64,000 bases of DNA from Paracoccaceae bacterium (GTDB taxonomy: Bacteria; Pseudomonadota; Alphaproteobacteria; Rhodobacterales; Rhodobacteraceae). Under the pieces are notes generated by a model. The model was given only the letters and a program-made list of their open reading frames with translations. It was not told the origin of the DNA and made no database searches. The translations under genes were made by a program, and so were the position numbers. Each line of letters opens with the position of its first letter. Positions within the stretch are counted from its first letter, which is position 1. Location of the stretch: NCBI GenBank assembly GCA_028285485.1, contig JANQPC010000104.1, forward strand, positions 1 to 64,000. Direction: 5' to 3'. Positions 23,688 to 32,972 of the stretch are shown one piece after another.

Positions 23688-24716
23688 ATGACCGACAAGC
23701 CGCTTCTGATCCTCGATCAGCACTTCCGCCGCCTTGAAGAGCTTTTCCGCCCCGAGGCCTACGCGGAATTGTCCGGCATGTGCCGGATCGAGGGCGGCCA
23801 GAACTGGCCGATGGGGGCAGAGCGGATTGATGCGCTGATCGGTGAGGCCGCGTTCTATGTGGCCGCGATGCCCGCGCTCACCGGGGCGCAGATCGCGCGG
23901 TCAACCAACCTCAAGGCGGTGATCGAGGTGGCAGGCGGGTTCAACGAGGGGCTCGACTATGCCGCCTGCTTCGAGCGCGGGATAGAAGTGCTGTCCTGCG
24001 CGCCGGGCTTTCGCCAATCGGTTGCCGAGATGACGCTTGCGATGATCCTCGGTGCAGCGCGCGGGTTGGTGGATGAGCATGAGGCCTTTCGAACCGGCGG
24101 CGAACGCTGGCTTGATGATCGGGAGGGGCGCGATTTTTCGCTGTTCGGTCAAACCGTGGGGTTCATCGGCTATGGCCAGATCGCGCGTGAGACCCACCGC
24201 CTGATGGCGCCGTTTTCGCCCCGCGTGCTGGCCTATGACCCGTTCCTGAAGGAGGAAAACCCGGGCGTCGAAGCGACCGATCTTGAAACGCTGGTTGCCG
24301 CCAGCCGCGTGGTGATCGTGGCCGCCGTTCCCTCCGAAGAAACGCGCGGGCTTTTGAGCGCGGCGTTGATCGAGGCGCTGCCGCCCGGTGCGCTCGTTGT
24401 CGTGATCAGCCGTGCCTGGTGCACCGATTTCCCTGCGCTGGTTGCTGCCGCGAATGGCGGGCAGATCAGGCTGGCGACCGATGTCTTTCCGCATGAGCCG
24501 ATCGCAAGAACCGATCCGCTCCGCCAAAGCGAGAACGTTATCTTCTCACCTCATAGAGCCGCGGCAGTGCCCGGCGGCCGCCTTCCCATCGGCGATATGA
24601 TCCTGCACGATGTGAAGGCGATCCTCGATGGCCGCCGCGACCGCCACCTCAAATCGGCCGATCCCGAACAGGTGGCAAGTATGGTTGCGGCGCAGATAGG
24701 AATGGCCGCACAATGA
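23688..24716 (+). CDS. D-isomer-specific 2-hydroxyacid dehydrogenase
   Basis: A 342-residue NAD(P)-dependent oxidoreductase. The Rossmann motif is V-G-F-I-G-Y-G-Q-I-A-R (GxGxxA variant) near residue 160. A catalytic Arg lies in V-V-V-I-S-R-A, the Glu region in D-V-F-P-H-E-P, and the catalytic His in F-S-P-H-R-A. Members interconvert 2-oxo and D-2-hydroxy acids; some act on sugar acids. Start ATG 23688 has GGGAG just ahead; the frame also runs upstream inside the ATPase gene without family similarity. The stop overlaps the next oxidoreductase by four bases. In this operon it is a candidate for reducing a keto sugar acid or hydroxypyruvate. Confidence 0.88.
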   Translation: MTDKPLLILDQHFRRLEELFRPEAYAELSGMCRIEGGQNWPMGAERIDALIGEAAFYVAAMPALTGAQIARSTNLKAVIEVAGGFNEGLDYAACFERGIEVLSCAPGFRQSVAEMTLAMILGAARGLVDEHEAFRTGGERWLDDREGRDFSLFGQTVGFIGYGQIARETHRLMAPFSPRVLAYDPFLKEENPGVEATDLETLVAASRVVIVAAVPSEETRGLLSAALIEALPPGALVVVISRAWCTDFPALVAAANGGQIRLATDVFPHEPIARTDPLRQSENVIFSPHRAAAVPGGRLPIGDMILHDVKAILDGRRDRHLKSADPEQVASMVAAQIGMAAQ

Positions 24717-25666
24717 CGATGTTTCGCTGGGGCATCCTCGCCACCGGCAACATCGCCTCATCGATGGCCGAGGCGTTGCAACTCATCCCGGATGCGGAGC
24801 TTCGCGCGGTCGCCTCCCGGCGCCAAAGCTCCGCCGATGCCTTCGCCGCGCGTTGGAACGTGCCGGTTGCCTACGGCACCTACGAGGCGCTTCTGGCGGA
24901 CCCGGCGATTGATATCGTCTACGTTGCGACGCCAAATGCCTGCCACAAGGAAAACGTTCTGGCCGCGCTGGCCGCCGGTAAACACGTGCTTTGCGAAAAA
25001 CCACTGACTACATCGGTTGAAGGCACGCTGGCCTGCACAAAGGCTGCCCGATCTTCTGGGCTTTTCCTCATGGAGGCGATGTGGAGCGCGTTTTTTCCCG
25101 TGATGCTGAAAGCGCGGGAACTGATCGGTGAGGGAGCGATTGGAACGCCCCGGCACCTGACAGCCACTTTTGTTTCCTACCGTGATCCGAAGACCCTTCC
25201 CAATCTGTTCGATCCGGCGCTGGGGGGCGGCGCAAGCCTTGATCTGGGCGTATACACCTTCGCCGCGGCCTTGCTCCTGGCGGGGCCAATCGAAACGCTG
25301 TCGGCATCCCTCATTCGCGGCCCGACGGGCGTGGACGAGATGGTGGGCGTCAGCGCCGTGCATGCTTCTGGCACCCTGTCACAGCTTTCCTTCGGCTTCC
25401 GTGTTGAGATGCCAGTTGCCGTCCGCGTCACGGGCGATCTCGGCCAGCTGGAGATCCCGCGCAGCTTTCACCGGGCAGAGACGCTGCGGCTGCGGCGCGG
25501 CGCAGATGTGGAAGAAATGGTGCTGCCTGCTTTGGGCAAGGGCTACGCGCATGAAGCCATGGAGGTTCAGCGCTGTATCGCCGCCGGTAGAACCGAAAGC
25601 TCTGTCTGGCCCATCGAGATGAGTGCGCAGGTTGCACGGCTGCTCGAAGAGGTGACAACGCATTGA
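24713..25666 (+). CDS. Gfo/Idh/MocA family oxidoreductase
   Basis: A 317-residue NAD(P)-dependent sugar dehydrogenase type protein. The Rossmann start is F-R-W-G-I-L-A-T-G-N-I-A-S; the family E-K-P motif is at residues 95-97 (Lys96 catalytic), followed by the C-terminal alpha/beta domain with F-D-P-A-L-G-G-G-A-S-L-D-L-G-V-Y near 170. This G-G-G-x-L-x-D-x-G-x-Y signature resembles the dihydrodiol/xylose dehydrogenase subgroup. The start overlaps the preceding dehydrogenase. The substrate is probably a cyclic sugar or inositol derivative from the operon's pathway. Confidence 0.9.
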   Translation: MTMFRWGILATGNIASSMAEALQLIPDAELRAVASRRQSSADAFAARWNVPVAYGTYEALLADPAIDIVYVATPNACHKENVLAALAAGKHVLCEKPLTTSVEGTLACTKAARSSGLFLMEAMWSAFFPVMLKARELIGEGAIGTPRHLTATFVSYRDPKTLPNLFDPALGGGASLDLGVYTFAAALLLAGPIETLSASLIRGPTGVDEMVGVSAVHASGTLSQLSFGFRVEMPVAVRVTGDLGQLEIPRSFHRAETLRLRRGADVEEMVLPALGKGYAHEAMEVQRCIAAGRTESSVWPIEMSAQVARLLEEVTTH

Positions 25667-25743
25667 GGCGGCCGGTTTACGATCAAATGCGGCTGGCGGA
25701 TTGCCGAAAGCTCAAAGCGCCCATCGAATGATGTGACAGTGGC

Positions 25744-25788
25744 TTGACAAAATTGGAACGTTCCATCAAAAGCAATTGGAACGTTCCA
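25744..25788 (+). promoter_or_regulatory. Promoter with two identical LacI-type operators
   Basis: TTGACA at 25744-25749 is followed by two identical palindromes TGGAACGTTCCA at 25754-25765 and 25777-25788, each preceded by AAT or AT (a repeated ATTGGAACGTTCCA), 23 bases apart. The central CG and symmetry are typical of LacI-family repressor sites. The motif differs from the 17158-17185 sites, so a different regulator, plausibly the second LacI protein at 38437, should bind here and control the genes from 25808 on. Confidence 0.75.
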
Positions 25789-25807
25789 GCAGAGGGGAGG
25801 CTGCCAG

Positions 25808-26812
25808 GTGAATTGGGCGTTGGTTGGTGCAAGCACCATTGCCAGGGAATACGTGATTTCTGCCATTCGGGCCCAGGTTGGTCACGAGGTTCTGCACGTC
25901 GTGTCGGGCTCGCCAGAACGTGGGGCGGCCTACGCCGCGGAAAATGGTATCGCAAGTTCCGCTACGGATCTCGAGGCCGTTCTGGCCGATCCGGAGGTTG
26001 GCGCTGTTTACATTTCCACGACCAACGAGAAGCATTTCCCGCAAGCGATGGCGGCGATCGCTGCCGGAAAGCACGTGCTGTGTGAAAAGCCGCTGGCGAT
26101 GACGCTTGGCGATGCCGTCACCATGGTGCGTGCGGCTGAGAGGGCCGGTGTAACCTTTGCCACGAACCATCACCTGCGCTGTTCGGGCAGCCATCGCGCG
26201 ATACGGTCGCTCGTGGCCGAGGGCCGGATCGGGCGCGTTCTGTCCATGCGGATTTTCCACGCCGTGCATCTGCCGCCGCATCTTCAGGGCTGGCGGATCA
26301 ACGATGCGGGCGCAGGTGGCGGGGTGATCCCGGATATCACCGTTCACGATGCCGATGTGGCGCGCTTCATCCTGGGGGAGGATCCCCTAACTGTAGCCGC
26401 GCAGATGGCGGCCTCCGGCATGGGCGATACGGTTGAAGACAGCGCGATGTCGGCCTGGTCCATGCCGTCGGGGGCGATGGTGATGGCACATGAAAGCTTC
26501 ACCCATCCCTTTGCGGGCTCCGGCCTGGAGGTTCATGGAACCGAAGGATCGATTTTCGCCTCCGGCGTGATGACCCAGCGGCCAATGGGCGAGATCGAGC
26601 TCGTAACCGGCGAGGGCCGCACACCCGTTCCGTTTTCCGATCACGATCTCTACACGCAAGGTCTTTCAGATTTTGCCTCTGCCATTCTTGGCAAGGGTCA
26701 GCCCGCCGCCACGGGGTGGGACGGCGTGAAATCCCTCGCCGTGGCGCTCGCGGTACGCAAATCCGCCGGGTCCGGCCAGCGCGAAGCCGTGGATTACGGG
26801 GGCGCGCCGTGA
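25808..26812 (+). CDS. afr: 1,5-anhydro-D-fructose reductase
   Basis: A 334-residue NADPH-dependent Gfo/Idh/MocA enzyme closely resembling Sinorhizobium/Ensifer AFR, which reduces 1,5-anhydro-D-fructose to 1,5-anhydro-D-mannitol. Shared segments include V-G-A-S-T-I-A-R-E at the nucleotide-binding start, S-T-T-N-E-K-H, G-K-H-V-L-C-E-K-P-L-A-M-T-L, T-N-H-H-L-R and L-P-P-H-L-Q-G-W-R. Key positions fall on the same numbers as in AFR as I remember them: Ser33, Lys94, Trp162, Asp176 and His180. GTG 25808 has GGGGAGG eight bases upstream. It starts a transcription unit behind its own tandem operators. The overall role in this cluster is inferred. Confidence 0.85.
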   Translation: MNWALVGASTIAREYVISAIRAQVGHEVLHVVSGSPERGAAYAAENGIASSATDLEAVLADPEVGAVYISTTNEKHFPQAMAAIAAGKHVLCEKPLAMTLGDAVTMVRAAERAGVTFATNHHLRCSGSHRAIRSLVAEGRIGRVLSMRIFHAVHLPPHLQGWRINDAGAGGGVIPDITVHDADVARFILGEDPLTVAAQMAASGMGDTVEDSAMSAWSMPSGAMVMAHESFTHPFAGSGLEVHGTEGSIFASGVMTQRPMGEIELVTGEGRTPVPFSDHDLYTQGLSDFASAILGKGQPAATGWDGVKSLAVALAVRKSAGSGQREAVDYGGAP

Positions 26813-28380
26813 GCAAGATTGTCTCCGCCACCGAAGCTGCCGCAAGGATCGCCGACGAAGCGGTGATCACGGTGTCGTCCTCTTCGGCGCTTGGGTGCCC
26901 GGATCTGGTGCTGAAGGCCATCGGCGCCCGGTTTAAGGCCGAAGGGCATCCGAGCGCGCTCACCACGCTTCACCCCATCGCGGCGGGTGACATGTATGGC
27001 GTGGGCGGCATGGAATACCTGGCGCAGGACGGGCTGTTGAAGAAGGTTCTGGCGGGCTCGTACCCCTCGGGCCCATCAAGCCTGCCGATGCCCGAGATCT
27101 GGCGCATGATCGTCGAAGATCGGGTGGCCGCCTACAATGTGCCGTCGGGCATCATGTTTGACATGACGCGCGAGGCGGCGGCCCGGCGGCCCGGGGTTCT
27201 CACCAAGATCGGCCTTGATACCTTCGTGGATCCGATCCGTGAGGGTTGCGCGATGAATGCCAGCGGTGCGGCAGAGCCGGTGGTGCGCCGGGTCGAGTTT
27301 GATGGCGAAACCTGGCTCCACTTTCCCAACATCGTGCCGAGTGTTTGTATCCTGCGGGCAACCACCGCCGATGAGCATGGCAACCTGACCTATGAACATG
27401 AAGGCGCCACGCTAGGCGGCCTTGAGCAGGCGATTTGTGTGCGCAACCATGGCGGCCTTGTCGTTGCGCAGGTCAAGCGCATGACCCGGCGCGGCTCCAT
27501 GAACCCCCATGACGTGCGCGTTCCGGGGCATCTTGTGGATCTTGTGGTGATCGACCCCGATCAGAAGCAAACCACAGAAACGCTCTACGATCCGGCGATT
27601 TCAGGGGAAATCCAGCGGCCCTGGGAGAGCTTTACCGTGCCGGATTACGGCATCGAGAAAGTTATCGCCCGCCGCGCGGCGATGGAACTGAAATCGGGCA
27701 TGACCGCCAATCTCGGCTTCGGTATCTCGGCCATGGTGCCGCGCATTCTGCTTGAGGCCGGTCAGCCGGAAGCCGTGACATGGGCCATTGAGCAGGGCGC
27801 CGTTGGCGGCATGCCACTTACCGATTTTGCCTTTGGCTGCGCCTCAAATGCCGATGGGTTTGTCCCATCCCCCCAGCAGTTCATCTACTTCCAGGGCGCG
27901 GGGTTCGACATGTCGTTCCTGTCATTCCTCGAGGTGGATACCGAAGGCAACGTCAACGTCTCGAAGCTGGGCAAGAAGCCGTATCTGACTGCGGGCGCCG
28001 GCGGCTTTGTCGACATCACAAGCCAGGCAAAGAAGATCGTCTTCTCCGGCTGGTTCGAGGCCGGCGCAAAGGTTGAGGTGGATGAAGGCGGTGTGCTGGT
28101 CGCCGCGCCTGGCAAGTTCACCAAGATGGTCGAGAAGGTCGAGCATGTCACCTTCTCGGGCCGCCGGTCACGCGAATTGGGGCAGGAGGTGCTCTACATC
28201 ACCGAGCGCTGCGTGATGCGGTTGGGTGAAACGGGCCTTGTGGCAACCGAGATCATGCCCGGTATCGATGTGGAGCGGGATATCCGCGCCGCATCCGAGG
28301 GCCGCGTGACGGTTGCAGAAAACGCGACCGAGATGCCCAAGAGCCTTCTGACCCGCGGCGCGATGGAGTGGGCGCAGTGA
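26809..28380 (+). CDS. Acyl-CoA:carboxylate CoA-transferase, fused type I (PCT/YdiF-like)
   Basis: A 523-residue protein with the alpha-like half (about 1-260) and beta-like half (280-520) of class I CoA-transferases fused in one chain, as in propionate/acetate CoA-transferases. The catalytic glutamate is Glu328 in W-A-I-E-Q-G-A-V-G-G-M-P; F-Q-G-A-G-F-D-M-S-F-L and G-N-V-N-V-S-K-L-G complete the active-site region. The GTG start overlaps the afr stop by four bases. It moves CoA from an acyl-CoA donor to an organic acid, so a carboxylic acid intermediate is implied. Finding it in a sugar operon is unusual. The carboxylate substrate is unknown. Confidence 0.9.
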   Translation: MSKIVSATEAAARIADEAVITVSSSSALGCPDLVLKAIGARFKAEGHPSALTTLHPIAAGDMYGVGGMEYLAQDGLLKKVLAGSYPSGPSSLPMPEIWRMIVEDRVAAYNVPSGIMFDMTREAAARRPGVLTKIGLDTFVDPIREGCAMNASGAAEPVVRRVEFDGETWLHFPNIVPSVCILRATTADEHGNLTYEHEGATLGGLEQAICVRNHGGLVVAQVKRMTRRGSMNPHDVRVPGHLVDLVVIDPDQKQTTETLYDPAISGEIQRPWESFTVPDYGIEKVIARRAAMELKSGMTANLGFGISAMVPRILLEAGQPEAVTWAIEQGAVGGMPLTDFAFGCASNADGFVPSPQQFIYFQGAGFDMSFLSFLEVDTEGNVNVSKLGKKPYLTAGAGGFVDITSQAKKIVFSGWFEAGAKVEVDEGGVLVAAPGKFTKMVEKVEHVTFSGRRSRELGQEVLYITERCVMRLGETGLVATEIMPGIDVERDIRAASEGRVTVAENATEMPKSLLTRGAMEWAQ

Positions 28381-29144
28381 GCGCGGTCACACTCCATATC
28401 AGCGGCACCACCGCGCTAATGCGGCTGGAAAACGCGGCCAAGATGAACGCCTTCACCCTGGCGATGCTGGATGATCTGGAGCGGCACCTGATTGCAATCG
28501 AACGCGAGAGCGCGGTTCGTTCTTTGATCGTGACGGGGGAGGGAGAGAAAGCCTTTTGCACTGGCGCGGATATCAATGCCTGGGGCGGGTTGAGCCCGGC
28601 GGAGTTTGCCCGCCACTGGGTGCGCGACGGGCATCGGATCTTTGATCGCCTCGCGCGGCTCTCCAAGCCCACCATCGCCGCGCTGAACGGCCACGCGTTC
28701 GGCGGCGGGCTGGAACTGGCTGCGGCTTGCGATGTAAGGGTGATGACCCATCGCGCCACGCTCGCGTTGCCCGAGGCGCGGGTTGGTATCGTTCCCGGCT
28801 GGTCGGGCACACAGCGCCTCGTGCGTCTGATCCCTGAGCCGATGGTCAAGGAAATGGCGCTGTTCGGGCGCCGCATCTCTGCCGAGCGCGCCGTGGCCAC
28901 CGGGTTTGCCATCGCGGCGTCCGACAACGCTTTGGAATTGGCGCGGGAGATTGCGGCAGAGGGCGCGGTCCTGTCTCCGCGAGCCACTGAGATCGCCAAG
29001 AACATGATCCATGCGGCGGTGGGCGAAGACCGCGATGCCTCCATCGAAGCGCTTGGATCCGCGGCCATCGCCGCTTCGGCGGATCGGGCCGAGGGCGTTG
29101 CCGCCTTCCAGGAAAAACGCAACCCCGCCTTCGAGGGAACCTGA
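28377..29144 (+). CDS. Enoyl-CoA hydratase/isomerase (crotonase) family protein
   Basis: A 255-residue crotonase. The oxyanion-hole segments are A-F-C-T-G-A-D-I-N-A-W (near 60) and A-L-N-G-H-A-F-G-G-G-L-E-L-A-A-A-C-D (near 100). The region P-E-A-R-V-G-I-V-P-G-W-S-G-T-Q-R-L follows; the first acidic catalytic residue of hydratases is replaced by a V-G-I-V-P-G-W pattern, with Trp near the catalytic position. It may therefore be an isomerase, hydrolase or C-C cleaving member rather than a true hydratase. GTG 28377 overlaps the CoA-transferase stop and has GGAG eight bases ahead. It should act on the CoA ester made by that enzyme. Confidence 0.88.
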   Translation: MSAVTLHISGTTALMRLENAAKMNAFTLAMLDDLERHLIAIERESAVRSLIVTGEGEKAFCTGADINAWGGLSPAEFARHWVRDGHRIFDRLARLSKPTIAALNGHAFGGGLELAAACDVRVMTHRATLALPEARVGIVPGWSGTQRLVRLIPEPMVKEMALFGRRISAERAVATGFAIAASDNALELAREIAAEGAVLSPRATEIAKNMIHAAVGEDRDASIEALGSAAIAASADRAEGVAAFQEKRNPAFEGT

Positions 29145-30671
29145 ATGCTAGACCTCACCATCATTACCGATGCGGAAATCGGCGTTCCGGCCGAACCGGC
29201 CAACCTGCGCCACTTCATCGATGGGTCCTGGGTGGATAGCGCCGATGGGGCTGTGTCAGAGCGGGTCTCGCCCTCTCACGGGCTGGTCGTCAGCCGTGCA
29301 GCGCAGGGCGGCGAGGCGGAAACCGAGGCGGCGATTGCGGCGGCGCGTGCGGCGTTTGACGATGGGCGGTGGAGCCGGATTTCCGGCAAGGCGCGCGCAT
29401 CGGTTCTTCTTAAGGTCGCGGACCTGATCGAAGAACATACCGAACGGCTGGCCATTCTGGAGACTTTGGAAAGCGGCAAGCCGATCAGCCAATCGCGCGG
29501 CGAAGTCGGCGGCGCGGCAGATCTTTGGCGCTATGCCGCCTCGCTCGCGCGCGCCGTGCACGGCGATAGCCACAACACGTTGGGCGAAGATATGGTGGCG
29601 ATGGTGCTCAAGGAGCCCATCGGCGTTGTCTCCATCATCACGCCGTGGAACTTCCCGTTCTGGATCCTCAGCCAGAAGCTTCCCTTTGCCCTGGCGGCGG
29701 GTTGCACCTGTGTTGTCAAACCTTCGGAAATGACGCCGGGCACCACGGCTTTGCTGGCCGAGCTTCTGGTTGAAGCCGGGATGCCCGCAGGCGTTTGCAA
29801 CATCGTGCTGGGTTACGGCCTGCCCGTCGGCAGCCTCATGACATCCCACCCGGATGTCGACATGATCTCGTTCACCGGGTCGACCGCCGTTGGCAAGAAG
29901 ATCTCCGAAATCGCCGCGGGCACGCTCAAGAAGGTGGCGCTGGAGCTTGGCGGCAAGAACCCCCAGGTCATCTTTCCGGATGCCGATCTTGAGGATGCTG
30001 CCGATGCGGTTGCCTTCGGTGTTCATTTCAACGTTGGCCAGTGCTGCAACTCTTCCAGCAGAATCATCGTGCATGAAGACATCGCCGAGGATTTCACCGC
30101 CCGGGTCGTCGAGCTTTCCCGGAAAGTGGCCTACGGCAACCCGCTCAACCCCGCCACGCAGGTGGGCGCGATCGTCACGGCAGAGCATCAGGCCAAGATC
30201 GATGGCTACGTGAAAGAAGCCGTGGCCCAAGGGGCCGATGTTCGGCTTGGAGGCGCGCCGCTCGAAGTGGAGGGCGTGGGCGCGCAGTTCTACCAACCTA
30301 CTGTTGTGACACGATTAACTTCATCCATGCGCATCGTGCAGGAAGAGGTCTTCGGCCCCGTCCTATCTGTCTTGACATTCAAGACCCTGGACGAAGCCAT
30401 CGCCCTTGCAAATGACAGCATCTACGGCTTGTCGGCGGGGGTTTGGAGCGGCGATGTCCATACCTGCCTCGCCTTTGCCCGCCGGGCAGAAGCCGGGACT
30501 GTCTGGACCAACACTTGGATGGATGGCTATCCTGAGGTCGCTTTTGGCGGCATGAAGCAATCCGGACAGGGACGAGAGATTGGCCGCTACGGATTTGAAG
30601 AATTCCTTGAGGTGAAATCGGTCGTGATGCGCGTCGGGCGCACGCGCGCGCCTTGGGTGAATGGCTCCTGA
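29145..30671 (+). CDS. Aldehyde dehydrogenase family protein
   Basis: A 508-residue NAD(P)-dependent aldehyde dehydrogenase. It shows P-W-N-F-P-F-W near 168 and F-T-G-S-T-A-V-G-K near 243. Next come the glutamate motif L-E-L-G-G-K-N-P (near 268) and the nucleophile in [11 protein letters not shown] (second or first Cys near 301). E-E-V-F-G-P-V and G-G-M-K-Q-S-G-x-G-R-E near the C-terminus fit betaine/4-aminobutyraldehyde-type enzymes. The start directly follows the crotonase stop. It would oxidise a sugar- or polyol-derived aldehyde to the acid used by the CoA-transferase. Confidence 0.92.
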   Translation: MLDLTIITDAEIGVPAEPANLRHFIDGSWVDSADGAVSERVSPSHGLVVSRAAQGGEAETEAAIAAARAAFDDGRWSRISGKARASVLLKVADLIEEHTERLAILETLESGKPISQSRGEVGGAADLWRYAASLARAVHGDSHNTLGEDMVAMVLKEPIGVVSIITPWNFPFWILSQKLPFALAAGCTCVVKPSEMTPGTTALLAELLVEAGMPAGVCNIVLGYGLPVGSLMTSHPDVDMISFTGSTAVGKKISEIAAGTLKKVALELGGKNPQVIFPDADLEDAADAVAFGVHFNVGQCCNSSSRIIVHEDIAEDFTARVVELSRKVAYGNPLNPATQVGAIVTAEHQAKIDGYVKEAVAQGADVRLGGAPLEVEGVGAQFYQPTVVTRLTSSMRIVQEEVFGPVLSVLTFKTLDEAIALANDSIYGLSAGVWSGDVHTCLAFARRAEAGTVWTNTWMDGYPEVAFGGMKQSGQGREIGRYGFEEFLEVKSVVMRVGRTRAPWVNGS

Positions 30672-30726
30672 CCGCGGTTCGGAGCATGACGGAAAAGAAA
30701 GACGCAAAATTCCAGGGAGGAAACGC

Positions 30727-31974
30727 ATGCGTATGATGAAGATAACCGGTGCCGCTTTGGTGCTTATGAGCTCAACGGCGATCGTTCATGCCGACAATGT
30801 GGAGGTTCTGCATTGGTGGACGTCTGGCGGCGAAGCGGCTGCCCTGAACGTTCTGAAGGGCGATCTCGAAGGCCAGGGTGTAGGGTGGACCGATATGCCG
30901 GTTGCCGGTGGCGGCGGCTCCGATGCCATGACCGTTCTGCGCGCGCGCGTAACCGCGGGCGATCCGCCGACCGCCGTTCAGATGCTTGGCTTCTCGATCC
31001 AGGATTGGGCTGCGGAGGGCGCGCTTGCCAACCTCAATGGCCTGGCGGAAGAGCAGGGCTGGGCGGATGTGGTACCCGCGGCGCTCCAGCAGTTCTCAAC
31101 CTTTGAGGGCAACTGGGTGTCGGCCCCTGTGAACGTTCACTCCACCAACTGGGTCTGGGCCAACAGCGCCATTATGGCCGAACTCGGCCTTGAGCAGCCC
31201 GGAAGCTGGGATGAATTCGTTGCGGCGATGGAAGCGGCGGAAGCCGCTGGCTACACCGCGCTCGCCCACGGCGGGCAGGCCTGGCAGGATGCGACGATCT
31301 TCGATTCCATGGTGATGGGCGTTGGCGGCCCCGATTTCTATCAGGCCGCAATGGTGGATCTCGATCCCGAAGCTCTTGGATCAGAGCAGATGGTCGAGGC
31401 GTTCCAGCGCATGGAAACCCTGCGCGGGTTTGTTGATGACAACTTCTCGGGCCGCGATTGGAACCTGGCCTCCGCCATGGTCGCCAATGGCGAGGCGCTG
31501 TTCCAGATCATGGGTGACTGGGCGAAGGGTGAATTCATCGCAGCGGGTCAGACCGCGGGCGAAGAATTCCAGTGCTTCCGCGTGCCCGGCACCGAAGGCA
31601 CCGTGACCTTCAACTCCGACCAGTTCGCGATGTTCAACGTGACCGACGATGCCTCGATGGCCAGCCAGATGGCGATGGCCTCTGCGGTGATGAGCCCCGA
31701 ATTCCAGGTGGCCTTCAACACCGTGAAAGGCTCCGTCCCGGCGCGGACCGACATTTCGGATGCCGAGTTTGATGCCTGCGGTCAGCTTGGCATGGCGCAG
31801 CTTGCAGATGCTGCGGCGAATGGCGGCCTCTTTGGCTCCATGGCGCACGGCCACGCCAACAACCCGTCGGTGCAAAACGCGATGTATGATGTGATCACCG
31901 CGCATTTCAACGGCGAGTTCGATGCGGCCACGGCAGCCGAAGAGATGGTCACCGCCGTCGAACTGGCAATGTAA
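30727..31974 (+). CDS. Sugar ABC transporter substrate-binding protein (system 2)
   Basis: A 415-residue family 1 binding protein. A signal peptide (about residues 1-22, ending V-H-A) precedes [14 protein letters not shown], the start typical of glucose/mannose-type binding proteins (GtsA-like). [12 protein letters not shown], then [10 protein letters not shown] and M-G-D-W-A-K-G-E-F are family features. GGGAGG lies before ATG 30727; the frame extends upstream but without the signal peptide start. It is the first gene of the second ABC system; a strong hairpin follows it. Confidence 0.94.
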   Translation: MRMMKITGAALVLMSSTAIVHADNVEVLHWWTSGGEAAALNVLKGDLEGQGVGWTDMPVAGGGGSDAMTVLRARVTAGDPPTAVQMLGFSIQDWAAEGALANLNGLAEEQGWADVVPAALQQFSTFEGNWVSAPVNVHSTNWVWANSAIMAELGLEQPGSWDEFVAAMEAAEAAGYTALAHGGQAWQDATIFDSMVMGVGGPDFYQAAMVDLDPEALGSEQMVEAFQRMETLRGFVDDNFSGRDWNLASAMVANGEALFQIMGDWAKGEFIAAGQTAGEEFQCFRVPGTEGTVTFNSDQFAMFNVTDDASMASQMAMASAVMSPEFQVAFNTVKGSVPARTDISDAEFDACGQLGMAQLADAAANGGLFGSMAHGHANNPSVQNAMYDVITAHFNGEFDAATAAEEMVTAVELAM

Positions 31975-31989
31975 ACCGGCCAGTCCGGC

Positions 31990-32014
31990 CCGGCCCGCGG
32001 CGCTCGCGGGCCGG
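31990..32014 (+). terminator. Hairpin between SBP and permease genes (system 2)
   Basis: CCGGCCCGCG-GCGCT-CGCGGGCCGG makes a ten-pair stem 16 bases after the SBP stop, without a following T tract. It probably reduces read-through or stabilises the SBP message. Confidence 0.65.
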
Positions 32015-32075
32015 TGCCACCCCGCGGGCATCTGATCCGCATTGAACACCGTCCGACAAAAGGGGAGGGGGCCGC

Positions 32076-32972
32076 ATGGCTATGACCGACAGCGGCACGG
32101 ATTTCCGAACGCGCATGCAAAACTGGTTGCCGAAGATCGTTTTGGCACCGTCCTTCGCGATCATGGTGATCTTCGTCTACGGGTTTATCGCCTTTACGAT
32201 CTACCTCAGCTTCACCGGCAGCCGAATGCTGCCAACCTTCGATCTGGTCGGATGGCAGAACTACGAGCGCCTGTTCCGCGTGCGGCAGTGGGATACGGCG
32301 GTCGTAAACCTCGCAATCTTCGCCTCGCTCTACATCGTGATCAGCACGATCATCGGACTGATGCTCGCGATCTTCCTGGATCAAAAGATCCGCGGCGAGG
32401 GCGCGTTGCGGCCGATCTTCCTCTACCCGATGGCGCTGAGCTTCATCGTTACCGGCACTGCGTGGAAGTGGATGCTCGACCCCGCGATCGGGTTGGAGGC
32501 CACATTCCGCATGTGGGGCTGGGAGAGCTTTACCTTCGACTGGATCAAAGACAGTGACATGGCGATCTACACCATCGTCATTGCGGCTGTCTGGCAAAGC
32601 TCCGGCTTTGTGATGGCGATGTTTCTTGCCGGGCTGCGCGGGATCGATAACGAAATTCTCAAGGCCGCGCAGATGGATGGCGCATCAAACGTTCAGATGT
32701 ATCGCCGCATCATCCTGCCGCAGCTGCGCCCGGCGTTTCTTTCGGCCTTCGTGATCCTTAGCCACCTCGCGATCAAATCCTACGATCTCGTTGTTGCCAT
32801 GACCGATGGCGGGCCCGGAACCTCCACCTGGATGCCTGCCGTCTTCATGTACGAATACACCTTCACGAGAAACCAGATGGGCATCGGCGCGGCCTCGGCC
32901 GTGATCATGCTGATGACGGTGGCGGCGATCATGGTGCCCTACCTCTACGCCGAACTGCGGGAGAAGAAGTGA
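32076..32972 (+). CDS. Sugar ABC transporter permease (system 2, first)
   Basis: A 298-residue permease with six helices and a GtsB-like look: L-A-P-S-F-A-I-M-V-I-F-V-Y-G-F in the first helix and an EAA loop I-L-K-A-A-Q-M-D-G-A-S-N-V-Q-M-Y-R-R-I-I-L-P near residue 190. GGGGAGGGGGC precedes the ATG. The second permease shares a base with its stop. Confidence 0.94.
   Translation: MAMTDSGTDFRTRMQNWLPKIVLAPSFAIMVIFVYGFIAFTIYLSFTGSRMLPTFDLVGWQNYERLFRVRQWDTAVVNLAIFASLYIVISTIIGLMLAIFLDQKIRGEGALRPIFLYPMALSFIVTGTAWKWMLDPAIGLEATFRMWGWESFTFDWIKDSDMAIYTIVIAAVWQSSGFVMAMFLAGLRGIDNEILKAAQMDGASNVQMYRRIILPQLRPAFLSAFVILSHLAIKSYDLVVAMTDGGPGTSTWMPAVFMYEYTFTRNQMGIGAASAVIMLMTVAAIMVPYLYAELREKK

Noticed and set aside
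25667..25807. Possible attenuator or small RNA in the gap before afr
   Set aside because: The repeats here are two operator palindromes with a promoter; no stable stem with a T tract exists.
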